IMG/VR virus record: IMGVR_UViG_3300028610_001249
Coordinates: 1-22,620 of that record
Origin: a virus
DNA length: 22,620 nucleotides
Strand: one strand, 5' to 3'
This document shows, piece after piece, positions 1 to 4,867 of the stretch. The notes under the pieces are model-generated. The model saw only the letters and a list, made by a program, of their open reading frames with translations, did not search any database and was not told the DNA's origin. Positions within the stretch are counted from its first letter, which is position 1. Each line of letters opens with the position of its first letter. Position numbers and translations under genes: made by a program.

Positions 1-144
1 CACCTGGCGATCCCAAAGAGTGTGAGCATGAGCCGCGGTTTCGGGTTGTTTTCAAAATTGACATCGGTGTTGCGGATTATCTTAGTGGGGAAATGATCCT
101 TACGCAGGGCGAGTTTGTAATCCCCCAACCCCCGGAGGGCAAGT
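1..144 (+). repeat. 144-bp perfect direct repeat, copy 1
   Basis: Bases 1-144 match 456-599 without a mismatch (offset 455). Identity breaks exactly at 145 (t) against 600 (g). Because the window begins inside the repeat, its true left boundary is unknown. Both copies are read in the same protein frame. Confidence 0.95.
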
Positions 145-176
145 TCACGTTGACTCACTATGTGAGCACGATATGA
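1..176 (+). CDS. 3' end of an unknown phage gene (partial)
   Basis: The frame is open from the window start to a TGA at 174-176 and gives about 57 residues. Residues encoded by 1-144 (…PGDPKECEHEPRFRVVF…) are identical to a segment of the next gene, but the tail after the repeat is different and short (FTLTHYVSTI). The stop overlaps the next start as ATGA (173-176), the usual sign of translational coupling in this cluster. I do not recognise the family; the fold looks like mixed strands with charged residues. The upstream part of the gene lies outside the window, so the product cannot be named. Confidence 0.6.
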   Translation, partial: PGDPKECEHEPRFRVVFKIDIGVADYLSGEMILTQGEFVIPQPPEGKFTLTHYVSTI

Positions 177-763
177 AGATGTGCCCGCATTGCGGGGTGC
201 TTGAATGTACAAAATGTCCCCACGTCTTACCACGGGTGCAGGTATTTCCCACCTCACCGCCCGCCGAGTCGTGGACCCGCGAGAGGATCAGGGACTTCGA
301 CGAATTGAAGCGTCGGGTGGATCGCATATTGGAGCGGCGCCCTATACTCGAAAAGGGTACAACCGTACCAAAATCGGGTACGAAGGATACTGAGACTATT
401 ATTGCGGCTCCCACACCAAAAGCCCCGCCGTGTACCGATCCCGCTTGGCAGAGAGCACCTGGCGATCCCAAAGAGTGTGAGCATGAGCCGCGGTTTCGGG
501 TTGTTTTCAAAATTGACATCGGTGTTGCGGATTATCTTAGTGGGGAAATGATCCTTACGCAGGGCGAGTTTGTAATCCCCCAACCCCCGGAGGGCAAGTG
601 TCGCAAGCACGTATTCTGGGATTACACGTACGACGGAGTATATCCCGAAAGATATACTCGATCTGACAAACGGTATTGGAATAAGTGGATTAGGCGAAAT
701 GGCAACAGTGATATCGTCAAGGAATTGCGGTTGGCGTTTCAAGCTCCGGAGTCCCCGGAATGA
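173..763 (+). CDS. Cys-rich N-terminus protein carrying the repeated segment, unknown function
   Basis: This 196-residue protein starts at the ATG overlapping the previous stop (ATGA, 173-176). The N-terminus has four closely spaced cysteines (C4, C7, C12, C15: CPHCGVLECTKC), which looks like a small zinc knuckle. A charged, probably helical stretch follows (about residues 35-58), then a Pro-rich linker. Residues about 95-142 are the segment duplicated in the preceding gene, and the last 55 residues are aromatic and basic (WDYTYDG, RYWNKWIRR). I do not recognise the family. The composition suggests a nucleic-acid-binding or regulatory accessory protein, but this is inference. The two adjacent genes may be paralogues that exchanged or copied a middle domain. 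Confidence 0.7.
   Translation: MKMCPHCGVLECTKCPHVLPRVQVFPTSPPAESWTRERIRDFDELKRRVDRILERRPILEKGTTVPKSGTKDTETIIAAPTPKAPPCTDPAWQRAPGDPKECEHEPRFRVVFKIDIGVADYLSGEMILTQGEFVIPQPPEGKCRKHVFWDYTYDGVYPERYTRSDKRYWNKWIRRNGNSDIVKELRLAFQAPESPE
456..599 (+). repeat. 144-bp perfect direct repeat, copy 2
   Basis: This is identical to 1-144 and lies inside the 173-763 gene. It encodes 48 residues, from PGDPKEC to PPEGK. Perfect identity at third codon positions means very recent duplication or gene conversion, or an assembly error at the left edge. Confidence 0.95.
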
Positions 764-782
764 GGGCGCGAGTGATGAAAGT

Positions 783-1034
783 ATGCAATGTTTTGCAAAT
801 GAAATCTGTTTCGTTAGCCAATTGCCTCGTGGTGACTATGTCAAGGTCCCACAAGGGCTTACCCCGCAAAACGTCGCTATCGGTATGAGGGTGCGAGAAG
901 ATAATAGCCTGGTCAGTCGGCTCGGCTCGGCGCTGGTGCAAATGGCAGACTGTGGATGTTTGCTTCCACGGGACGGTGCCGGGCCACTAAAAAAGGTTTG
1001 GGGGTGCGAGAAGATAACGCCTGTAAGGGCATAA
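783..1034 (+). CDS. Small unknown protein, tentative
   Basis: This is an 83-residue reading frame filling the space between two better genes. It begins MQCFANEIC and has a protein-like middle (LPRGDYVKVPQGLTPQNVAIG). The only ribosome-site-like sequence is a weak gaaag just upstream. An alternative is two shorter frames linked by ATGA overlaps, 760-888 (42 codons) and 885-1034 (in the same frame as this call). The stretch also holds a 16-bp direct repeat. I cannot assign a family, and the whole 764-1055 interval could be a decayed gene. Confidence 0.4.
   Translation: MQCFANEICFVSQLPRGDYVKVPQGLTPQNVAIGMRVREDNSLVSRLGSALVQMADCGCLLPRDGAGPLKKVWGCEKITPVRA
889..904 (+). repeat. 16-bp direct repeat, copy 1
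   Basis: gggtgcgagaagataa occurs here and again at 1002-1017, 113 bp apart. A looser match (gagggcgcgag) begins at 763. The two exact copies are read in different frames of the tentative gene, so the repeat is a DNA-level feature and not a protein repeat. Confidence 0.75.
1002..1017 (+). repeat. 16-bp direct repeat, copy 2
   Basis: Exact second copy of gggtgcgagaagataa (first at 889-904). It could be a binding site, or a trace of a small duplication or slippage event. Confidence 0.75.
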
Positions 1035-1055
1035 CTTTAATTTGAGGTGTGAGTA

Positions 1056-1349
1056 ATGGTTGAAACAGCGGTTATGGCAGCTCCAGTAACAATGGGTTCT
1101 CTTGACAAGTTGGCGGCGGAGCTAACAGATGACTTGCTAAACGTGCGCAGTCGCTTGGATGCGGTTTACGACGCCATGAATGGTGAGCGACCCCAATGCG
1201 AGAGTGGCGACGCAGAGGGCAAGGCGTCCGGCTGTGTGTCGGAAATCAAAAGGCGAATAGGTGCTTCGTCGGCAATTGTAACTGAGATCAAGAAGACGCT
1301 CACCGAGATTGAGTCAATTGTATTGTCCGAGGCAAAGACACCGCAATGA
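1056..1349 (+). CDS. Small helical protein, unknown function
   Basis: This 97-residue protein has a reasonable ribosome site (gaggtg) about 8 nt before the ATG. After the first 15 residues it is mostly heptad-like and charged (LDKLAAELTDDLLNVRSRLDAVYDAM and, near the C-terminus, IVTEIKKTLTEIESIVL), so a two-helix coiled coil is likely. Two cysteines (C48 and C60) flank the loop. The stop overlaps the next start (ATGA, 1346-1349). No family is recognised; small coiled-coil proteins of this kind are common among early phage genes of unknown role. Confidence 0.7.
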   Translation: MVETAVMAAPVTMGSLDKLAAELTDDLLNVRSRLDAVYDAMNGERPQCESGDAEGKASGCVSEIKRRIGASSAIVTEIKKTLTEIESIVLSEAKTPQ

Positions 1350-1522
1350 ACAAAGGCCGACGGGCCGAAAGGCCGGACCCAATCGACTGTAACGTGCAGA
1401 GAAGGTCCGGTATCATCCCCACGCGCTTCGTCGTGGTGGGCGCGGGCAACCAGAGTTGTTCGTTGAATGTCGTTGGCCTCGCGGGCACTAACTCCGGGGC
1501 CAGCGGCGAGATTGGAGAATAG
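1346..1522 (+). CDS. 58-residue unknown protein
   Basis: The frame starts at an ATG overlapping the previous stop and ends in TAG, immediately followed by the next ATG at 1523. The N-terminus is basic (MNKGRRAERPDP) and the rest is small and hydrophobic with Ser/Gly (FVVVGAGNQSCSLNVVGLAG). The support is context only: perfect stop/start chaining on both sides and no better frame. The last codons (GEIGE) contain the ribosome site of the next gene. Confidence 0.5.
   Translation: MNKGRRAERPDPIDCNVQRRSGIIPTRFVVVGAGNQSCSLNVVGLAGTNSGASGEIGE
1504..1517 (+). repeat. Duplicated ribosome-site segment (copies 1504-1517 and 1674-1687)
   Basis: cggcgagattggag occurs at 1504-1517 and at 1674-1687, each time just before a stop codon and a new ATG. 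The GGAG inside it is the ribosome site of the following gene (starts 1523 and 1695). It looks like a translation-start cassette copied together with an inserted gene. Confidence 0.7.
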
Positions 1523-1690
1523 ATGTATTCGATTATTGAAATTATGCCCGGAGAACCAATCCCACGGTGGAAGTGGCTCACCCTTTCACCGTTTATCCAA
1601 GGTTGGTTGGTCAAGGAATGTGGATATGTGTGTGATTCCGATCCAGCGTGGGAGCGGATGATTGTGTCAAGTCCGGCGAGATTGGAGTAG
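1523..1690 (+). CDS. 55-residue unknown protein
   Basis: The ATG follows the previous TAG directly, with GGAG 5-8 nt upstream. The product is Trp-rich (PRWKWLTLSPFIQGWLVKE) with two cysteines (C33 and C37), and looks like a compact folded mini-protein. It ends four bases before the endonuclease start, and its last codons contain the endonuclease ribosome site. No family is recognised. Confidence 0.6.
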   Translation: MYSIIEIMPGEPIPRWKWLTLSPFIQGWLVKECGYVCDSDPAWERMIVSSPARLE

Positions 1691-1694
1691 GTGG

Positions 1695-2183
1695 ATGAGT
1701 AAACAAATCAAATTGACGCAAGGTAAGTTCGCTATTGTAGATGAGAGCGACTTTGCCGTTTTGTCGAAACACAAGTGGTTGGCTTCAAGGGGGTGTAATG
1801 CTTGGTATGCTAATCGGACCACCAGGGGGGGGGGGACCCAGGGAACCGAAAGTATGCACCGACGGATATTGGGGGCCCAATCCAATCAACAGGTAGATCA
1901 TGTAAACGGTAATGGTCTTGATAATCGTCGGGTGAACTTGCGTTTATGTACTAACCGACAAAACGCACAAAATAGACGTGGGGTCCGGGGAAAATGTTCA
2001 TTTAAGGGTGTGCGCCCAGATGGGAATAGGTGGCGGTCTCGTATTCGTAGTGGGGACGGTGTAGAAACTCATCTGGGAATGTTTTCAACGGCAGAGGGGG
2101 CCGCTCGCGCATATGATCGGGCCGCGGTGGAACAATTCGGTGCATTCGCCGCGACAAATGTTAAACTGGGATTGTTGGCCTAA
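1695..2183 (+). CDS. HNH homing endonuclease with C-terminal AP2 domain
   Basis: This 162-residue protein combines an HNH nuclease of the HNH_3 type (MHRRILG at 54-60, VDHVNG at 68-73, LDNRRVNLR at 76-84) with a C-terminal AP2/ERF-type DNA-binding module (SFKGVR at 102-107, RWRSRI at 112-117, LGMFSTAEGAARAYDRAA at 128-144). Free-standing enzymes of this build cut DNA at a home site and spread their own gene by repair; H55, D68/H69 and N78 or N81 are the likely metal and catalytic residues. The chosen start (MSKQIKLTQGKF) has GGAG 7 nt upstream; an earlier ATG at 1662 would overlap the previous gene and lacks a good site. An 11-G tract (1825-1835) lies before the HNH core. Confidence 0.93.
   Translation: MSKQIKLTQGKFAIVDESDFAVLSKHKWLASRGCNAWYANRTTRGGGTQGTESMHRRILGAQSNQQVDHVNGNGLDNRRVNLRLCTNRQNAQNRRGVRGKCSFKGVRPDGNRWRSRIRSGDGVETHLGMFSTAEGAARAYDRAAVEQFGAFAATNVKLGLLA
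1825..1835 (+). repeat. 11-G homopolymer inside the endonuclease gene
   Basis: An uninterrupted run of 11 G encodes the Gly-Gly-Gly after TTR at residues 42-44. With 11 G the frame is intact; gain or loss of one G would remove the HNH core and AP2 domain. This is either a slippery, switchable tract or a spot prone to sequencing error. Confidence 0.9.
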
Positions 2184-2195
2184 GGGAGATAAGCA

Positions 2196-2423
2196 ATGAA
2201 AAAGCTCCTGCGCCCGATCTGCTGGTTTAATACTGGTTGGCTAACGCTGAGGATGTGGTTGGCCGGTTATCCGCTGATACCTTACGTTGACGGTCATTAC
2301 TATCAAGAACGGGGGACTGTTGATCGGCGTGGGCGGCGGTATCAAGTGCTTAAGTGTATGCGCTGCGATCTCGTAGACGCGACCAGTTGGACGAATGTGT
2401 GCAAGGAGACACCGAGTGCTTGA
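2196..2423 (+). CDS. Small protein with one CxxC, unknown function
   Basis: This 75-residue protein has a good ribosome site (agggaga, about 8 nt before ATG). The N-terminal half is hydrophobic and Trp-rich (LLRPICWFNTGWLTLRMWLAGYPLIP) and may lie on or in a membrane. The C-terminal half has a CMRC pair within a strand-like context (YQVLKCMRCDLV) plus a final Cys, so half of a zinc ribbon or a disulfide is possible. I do not recognise the family. Confidence 0.65.
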   Translation: MKKLLRPICWFNTGWLTLRMWLAGYPLIPYVDGHYYQERGTVDRRGRRYQVLKCMRCDLVDATSWTNVCKETPSA

Positions 2424-2439
2424 CCGCGAGGAGATGGGG

Positions 2440-2589
2440 ATGACGCAATTTGAAGCCAGCATACTGGACGCTTGGAAGAGTGTCGAGATGATTGCTAATA
2501 TACTTTCTCAAGAAAGTAATACCACCATAAGATTACAAGAACAACCCACTCTCCGCGAAACCATAGACAAGGTGTGGCCGCAATGGTGA
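2440..2589 (+). CDS. 49-residue unknown protein
   Basis: The start (MTQFEASILDAWK) was chosen because GAGGAG (2428-2433) sits 6 nt upstream; ATG 2434 and GTG 2416 are in frame but too close to, or before, that site. The product is a short amphipathic helix followed by polar sequence and ends TIDKVWPQW. It overlaps the following gene start at 2583. No family is recognised. Confidence 0.55.
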   Translation: MTQFEASILDAWKSVEMIANILSQESNTTIRLQEQPTLRETIDKVWPQW

Positions 2590-2744
2590 GGACGGACGTG
2601 AAACCCGCCGGTACTCCGCCAGACAAAGATGATTATTGCACTCGGTGTGGTGTATTTGTTCCCGCCCATACGGGGTGTCCCATCGTACATCGCGGTTTTT
2701 TGATCGGGGTCTATTGTGCCAAGTGCGAGAAAGAAAAACAATGA
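2583..2744 (+). CDS. 53-residue zinc-ribbon mini-protein
   Basis: The frame has two CxxC pairs, C19/C22 (CTRC) and C45/C48 (CAKC), separated by 22 residues, with a strand-like middle (HRGFLIGVYC). This is the classic spacing of a small treble-clef or zinc-ribbon fold. Such mini-proteins in phages usually bind nucleic acid or a host protein; which one cannot be seen here. It starts inside the previous gene (ATG at 2583) and its stop overlaps the next ATG as ATGA (2741-2744). Confidence 0.7.
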   Translation: MVRTDVKPAGTPPDKDDYCTRCGVFVPAHTGCPIVHRGFLIGVYCAKCEKEKQ

Positions 2745-2851
2745 ACAAGCGCGACATCATCTGCCGCATGATCGCATGGGCTGGATATCAGGTGATGGGA
2801 CGATCGAAGAACGAGCACTACCCGGCATCACCATCGGCGAAGACAGCGTAG
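2741..2851 (+). CDS. 36-residue unknown peptide, tentative
   Basis: It starts at the ATG overlapping the previous stop (ATGA) and begins MNKRDIICRMIAWAGYQVMG before running into a compositionally odd end (HYPASPSAKTA). The end is simply the out-of-frame reading of an acyltransferase remnant, which suggests that the original gene was cut by recombination and the remnant joined behind it. It is either a truncated gene or not functional. Confidence 0.4.
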   Translation: MNKRDIICRMIAWAGYQVMGRSKNEHYPASPSAKTA

Positions 2852-2937
2852 TGGCGGCTGGATCGGTAGTGACAAAAGACGTGCCCGACGGCAAGATCGT
2901 CATGGGTGTACCAGCAAAGGAGGTTGGCAATGCGTAA
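2824..2937 (+). pseudogene. 3' remnant of a hexapeptide-repeat (left-handed beta helix) acyltransferase
   Basis: In the frame ending with TAA 2935-2937 the sequence reads GITIGEDSVVAAGSVVTKDV followed by PDGKIVMGVPAKEVG. This matches the C-terminal end of LbetaH acetyltransferases (maltose/galactoside/NeuD-like type), which typically finish VVAAGSVVTKDVP…GVPAK. About 38 codons are recognisable. Upstream in the same frame (from ATG 2776) the residues no longer resemble the family, so the nucleoside/CoA-binding coils are missing. No ribosome site precedes ATG 2776. It is best read as a fragment left by recombination. Its final codons (GCAAAGGAGGTT) supply the strong ribosome site of the next gene. 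Confidence 0.8.
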
Positions 2938-3592
2938 ACTCAAGACACGAAAATTAGTATCTATTAGCCGTTGGGCTAAAATTAGCTTCTCAACTTGTTT
3001 TCTCCTCGTCGTCAGTGCCTTGGCGGGGATTTTACCTCATGGGATGAATGTGCCAGTGGGGGCGTGTGAGAAGGATACGGCTGACGCGATTGCGACGATT
3101 GAAATAATGGAGTTTGCTGATGTTCTGGGTGTAGCATCTCCTTTTCACGAATGGTTGGAAGGATGGGGTCTTGGCGATACACTTCTCCCGCTTCACGACA
3201 CCGCCCGCGAGTACATGACAGGGGATACGGTGTTGACTTGTCCCGATTGCTGGACGTTGCAGGTTTGGGATACGTTGTATCCTCATAACGTTTCTTGGCC
3301 GAGTGCTGAGCGGTGGTGTGTTTTAAGGTCGGGTGGCGTGACGTGGATGGTTCAGCCTAAAACAATTAGCATCGACACCACTTGGCACCCGAAAGTGCAG
3401 GTCTGGTTGACGCCAGAGGAGATGAGGACCCTGATGGCGCTGTTGCACCCCTCACCGTTCTCAATGGGTCTTGTAATACCCGTTAATGTGTTGGATGATG
3501 TGTCTCACGGAATTAGCGCAGAAGAATTAGATAGTATATCGGGTTCGGCTGGTATTTGGATAAAAGACAGCACCGTTGATATGTTGGAGTAA
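2930..3592 (+). CDS. Exported or membrane-anchored unknown protein
   Basis: This 220-residue protein starts at ATG 2930, with a near-perfect AAGGAGGT 7 nt upstream. The N-terminus is strongly basic (MRKLKTRKLVSISRWAK), followed by a hydrophobic segment at about 17-36 (ISFSTCFLLVVSALAGILPH). This is a signal anchor or a signal peptide with a long n-region. The rest is soluble, acidic and Trp/Cys-containing (CPDCW at about 103-107, C129), fitting disulfides outside the cytoplasm. The C-terminal part reads like a compact alpha/beta domain (VWLTPEEMRTLMALL). I do not recognise the family. An envelope-acting accessory protein, such as one for superinfection exclusion, is conceivable but is inference. 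The gene converges on the leftward cluster with a single base between stops. Confidence 0.75.
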   Translation: MRKLKTRKLVSISRWAKISFSTCFLLVVSALAGILPHGMNVPVGACEKDTADAIATIEIMEFADVLGVASPFHEWLEGWGLGDTLLPLHDTAREYMTGDTVLTCPDCWTLQVWDTLYPHNVSWPSAERWCVLRSGGVTWMVQPKTISIDTTWHPKVQVWLTPEEMRTLMALLHPSPFSMGLVIPVNVLDDVSHGISAEELDSISGSAGIWIKDSTVDMLE

Positions 3593-3593
3593 G

Positions 3594-3752
3594 TTAGTCG
3601 CTTTTGCGTATTTTCTTGATTTGTTGAACAATCCAAGCGGACATAGATCGTCCATCCTCAATAGCCTGCTCGGATATCCATTTCTTGAGTGACTCGGAGA
3701 CGCGGATAAAGATCTGCTGGTTCTGTGGCGGTCGAGTGGGTTTTTCGGTCAT
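3594..3752 (-). CDS. Ribbon-helix-helix (Arc/CopG-type) DNA-binding protein
   Basis: The 52-residue product reads strand then helix then helix: QQIFIRVSESLKKWISEQ followed by AIEDGRSMSAWIVQQIKKI. This is the Arc/MetJ pattern, in which the beta strand (residues 12-18) pairs in the dimer and inserts in the DNA major groove, and GRS…SAWIV marks the turn and second helix. Such proteins are usually autoregulators of phage or plasmid genes. The start was chosen at ATG 3752 because gaggaa lies just upstream; an upstream in-frame extension to 3923 has non-protein-like composition and covers another reading frame. It may bind the palindrome at 5966-5982, which is inference. Confidence 0.85.
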   Translation of the reverse strand: MTEKPTRPPQNQQIFIRVSESLKKWISEQAIEDGRSMSAWIVQQIKKIRKSD

Positions 3753-3771
3753 TTGTTCCTCATTTCTCCGC
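3750..3771 (-). promoter_or_regulatory. Duplicated translation-start cassette (copy 1)
   Basis: On the minus strand the 22 bases ending in ATG (GCGGAGAAATGAGGAACAAA plus start) match 20 of 22 positions at 4330-4351, before another leftward gene. Each contains a GAGGAA/GAGG ribosome site. Duplication of a start cassette is the simplest reading. Confidence 0.65.
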
Positions 3772-3775
3772 TTAG

Positions 3776-3928
3776 TTATAGCGACAGGAGCAAGTACCCC
3801 TCGTCGGTTTGGATCAAATGTGCATACCGCAAGTCTTTGGGAGTGACCGACTCTGGCTGGTCCCCCTCCCAAAAGAGTATAACTCTGCGGTTGTCTCGCG
3901 CCCAATTGTTGCCTCCGTAACAATAGGT
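3776..3928 (-). other. Protein-like reading frame without a start codon, in frame after a TAA
   Basis: Between the membrane-protein gene (stop TAA 3929-3931) and the ribbon-helix-helix gene, the same minus-strand frame stays open for 50 codons to TAA 3776-3778. The product has a very protein-like composition (NNWARDNRRVILFWEGDQPE followed by SVTPKDLRYAHLIQTDEGYLLLSL). No ATG, GTG or TTG occurs before the late TTG codon encoding the Leu of PKDL. Possible explanations are readthrough of the TAA, a non-canonical start downstream of cggagg (3911-3916), or a gene split by a mutation. Confidence 0.45.
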
Positions 3929-4078
3929 TTAACTCCTGTCGTTAAATCGCTCAGAAGGGGTCTGTCGCGTCGCTGGTGGCACGTTTGGCGATTGTAGGCC
4001 CGTCCAGACCACCGCCATCAGCAAGCCGAGACAAATCCCAGCGATGAAGCCGATTGCCATGCACTCAACGGGGTTCAT
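3929..4078 (-). CDS. Small one-helix membrane protein
   Basis: The 49-residue product has one clear transmembrane segment (residues about 7-27, MAIGFIAGICLGLLMAVVWTG) and a polar, Pro-rich tail (SPNVPPATRQTPSERFNDRS). Its start overlaps the stop of the gene before it (ATGA at 4075-4078), so it is co-translated with the coiled-coil gene. A holin or spanin role cannot be assigned from one helix alone; a small accessory membrane protein is the safe call. The frame continues after its TAA as the open frame at 3776-3928. Confidence 0.65.
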   Translation of the reverse strand: MNPVECMAIGFIAGICLGLLMAVVWTGLQSPNVPPATRQTPSERFNDRS

Positions 4079-4332
4079 TGGTTCTCCGTTTCGGCGAGTG
4101 CAGTGCGGACATCTTCGGTCTTTTTGTCGTACAACCCTTGAAGGGACTTTTGCAGGTGACATTGCCAGAATGAACTTTCGGCCACCCTCTTGAGTGTGTC
4201 TTGAACTATGACTCGCAATCGCTCAATCTGGGCGGTGAGGCGGTCGATCTCGGCCAACATTTCAACGGGATCGGCTTCTCGGTGGTCTCGGCTATACACC
4301 CGGCCATCTTGTTGGTCAACGCAGTATTTCAT
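4075..4332 (-). CDS. Small coiled-coil protein
   Basis: The 85-residue product starts with a strand-like piece (MKYCVDQQDGRVYSRDHR) and then forms a long amphipathic helix (VEMLAEIDRLTAQIERLRVIVQDTLKRVAE), a probable dimeric coiled coil. A ribosome site (gagg) precedes the ATG inside the duplicated 22-bp cassette at 4330-4351. The gene is followed directly by the small membrane protein via ATGA. No family is recognised; many phages have similar EAxIxRLxAE-type helical proteins of unknown role. Confidence 0.7.
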   Translation of the reverse strand: MKYCVDQQDGRVYSRDHREADPVEMLAEIDRLTAQIERLRVIVQDTLKRVAESSFWQCHLQKSLQGLYDKKTEDVRTALAETENQ

Positions 4333-4351
4333 TTCTTCCTCGTTTCTCCGC
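4330..4351 (-). promoter_or_regulatory. Duplicated translation-start cassette (copy 2)
   Basis: This is the second copy of the 22-bp start cassette (20/22 identical to 3750-3771), with GAGGAA a few bases before the ATG at 4332. Confidence 0.65.
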
Positions 4352-4362
4352 CAAGGGCGGGG

Positions 4363-4833
4363 TTATTCGCCAAAATAGAACTGGCGGGCATAGGTTAAGA
4401 GCGTTTGTTCCTGTGCGCGGTTGGTTGGATATCCAGCCCAGGGGGTGAACCAGTCCTGATACTCCAATCTTGCTGAGTCTGGTTCACCGTGTTCGTCCAG
4501 TTGCCCAGTGATTCGCACAGCAGGACCGCCAGTACAAAGCAGTATTAGATATTCAGCGTCCCCAACTTCTTCAGCTCCGGGGCTGTGCCAGCCGGATCGG
4601 GTTGAAACCTCAAGCGGGTCTTCGCTAATAGCTTGTTTGGCTAAGTCTGCGTCGTGGTAGCTTTCAGCGTCTTCCCAACTATCTCCACCGCCGCCGCCCT
4701 CGTTGCAATCATCGAGATAGCCTAAATCGGTGCAGGCCTGACAGTGTTCGAGCCGTTTGATCATTTCGGTGATCGATTCAAGCTGAGCCTTAGCCTGGTC
4801 TCTGGCCCTGTCTTTGTCTTGTTCTTCACTCAT
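4363..4833 (-). CDS. Conserved-type phage protein with LEYQDWFTPW motif, unknown function
   Basis: The product has 156 residues, with GGAG upstream of ATG 4833. It opens with a charged helix (1-30), then a CQAC pair (31-34), an acidic Gly-rich linker (GGGGG at 46-50), and a C-terminal domain with LILLCTGGPAVRITGQLDE (about 95-113), LEYQDWFTPW (123-132) and LLTYARQFYFGE (145-156). From memory, the last three blocks resemble a hypothetical-protein family that recurs in siphophages and prophages; I cannot name the family or give a function. The block order and the conserved FYFGE end make a real gene very likely. Confidence 0.8.
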   Translation of the reverse strand: MSEEQDKDRARDQAKAQLESITEMIKRLEHCQACTDLGYLDDCNEGGGGGDSWEDAESYHDADLAKQAISEDPLEVSTRSGWHSPGAEEVGDAEYLILLCTGGPAVRITGQLDEHGEPDSARLEYQDWFTPWAGYPTNRAQEQTLLTYARQFYFGE

Positions 4834-4867
4834 TTCTATTTCTCCATTTCTGCCCGGTTACGGGCGG

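Noticed and set aside
1355-1376. ggcc-gaaa-ggcc mini hairpin
   Set aside because: Only four base pairs can form and it lies inside a probable gene; too weak to call.
3753-3923. N-terminal extension of the ribbon-helix-helix gene to 3923
   Set aside because: The extension has Arg/Gly/Gln-rich non-protein-like composition, the good ribosome site is at the inner ATG 3752, and another frame in the same bases is more protein-like.
3929-4078. Calling the small membrane protein a holin
   Set aside because: One helix, no neighbouring endolysin and no dual start; evidence is too thin.
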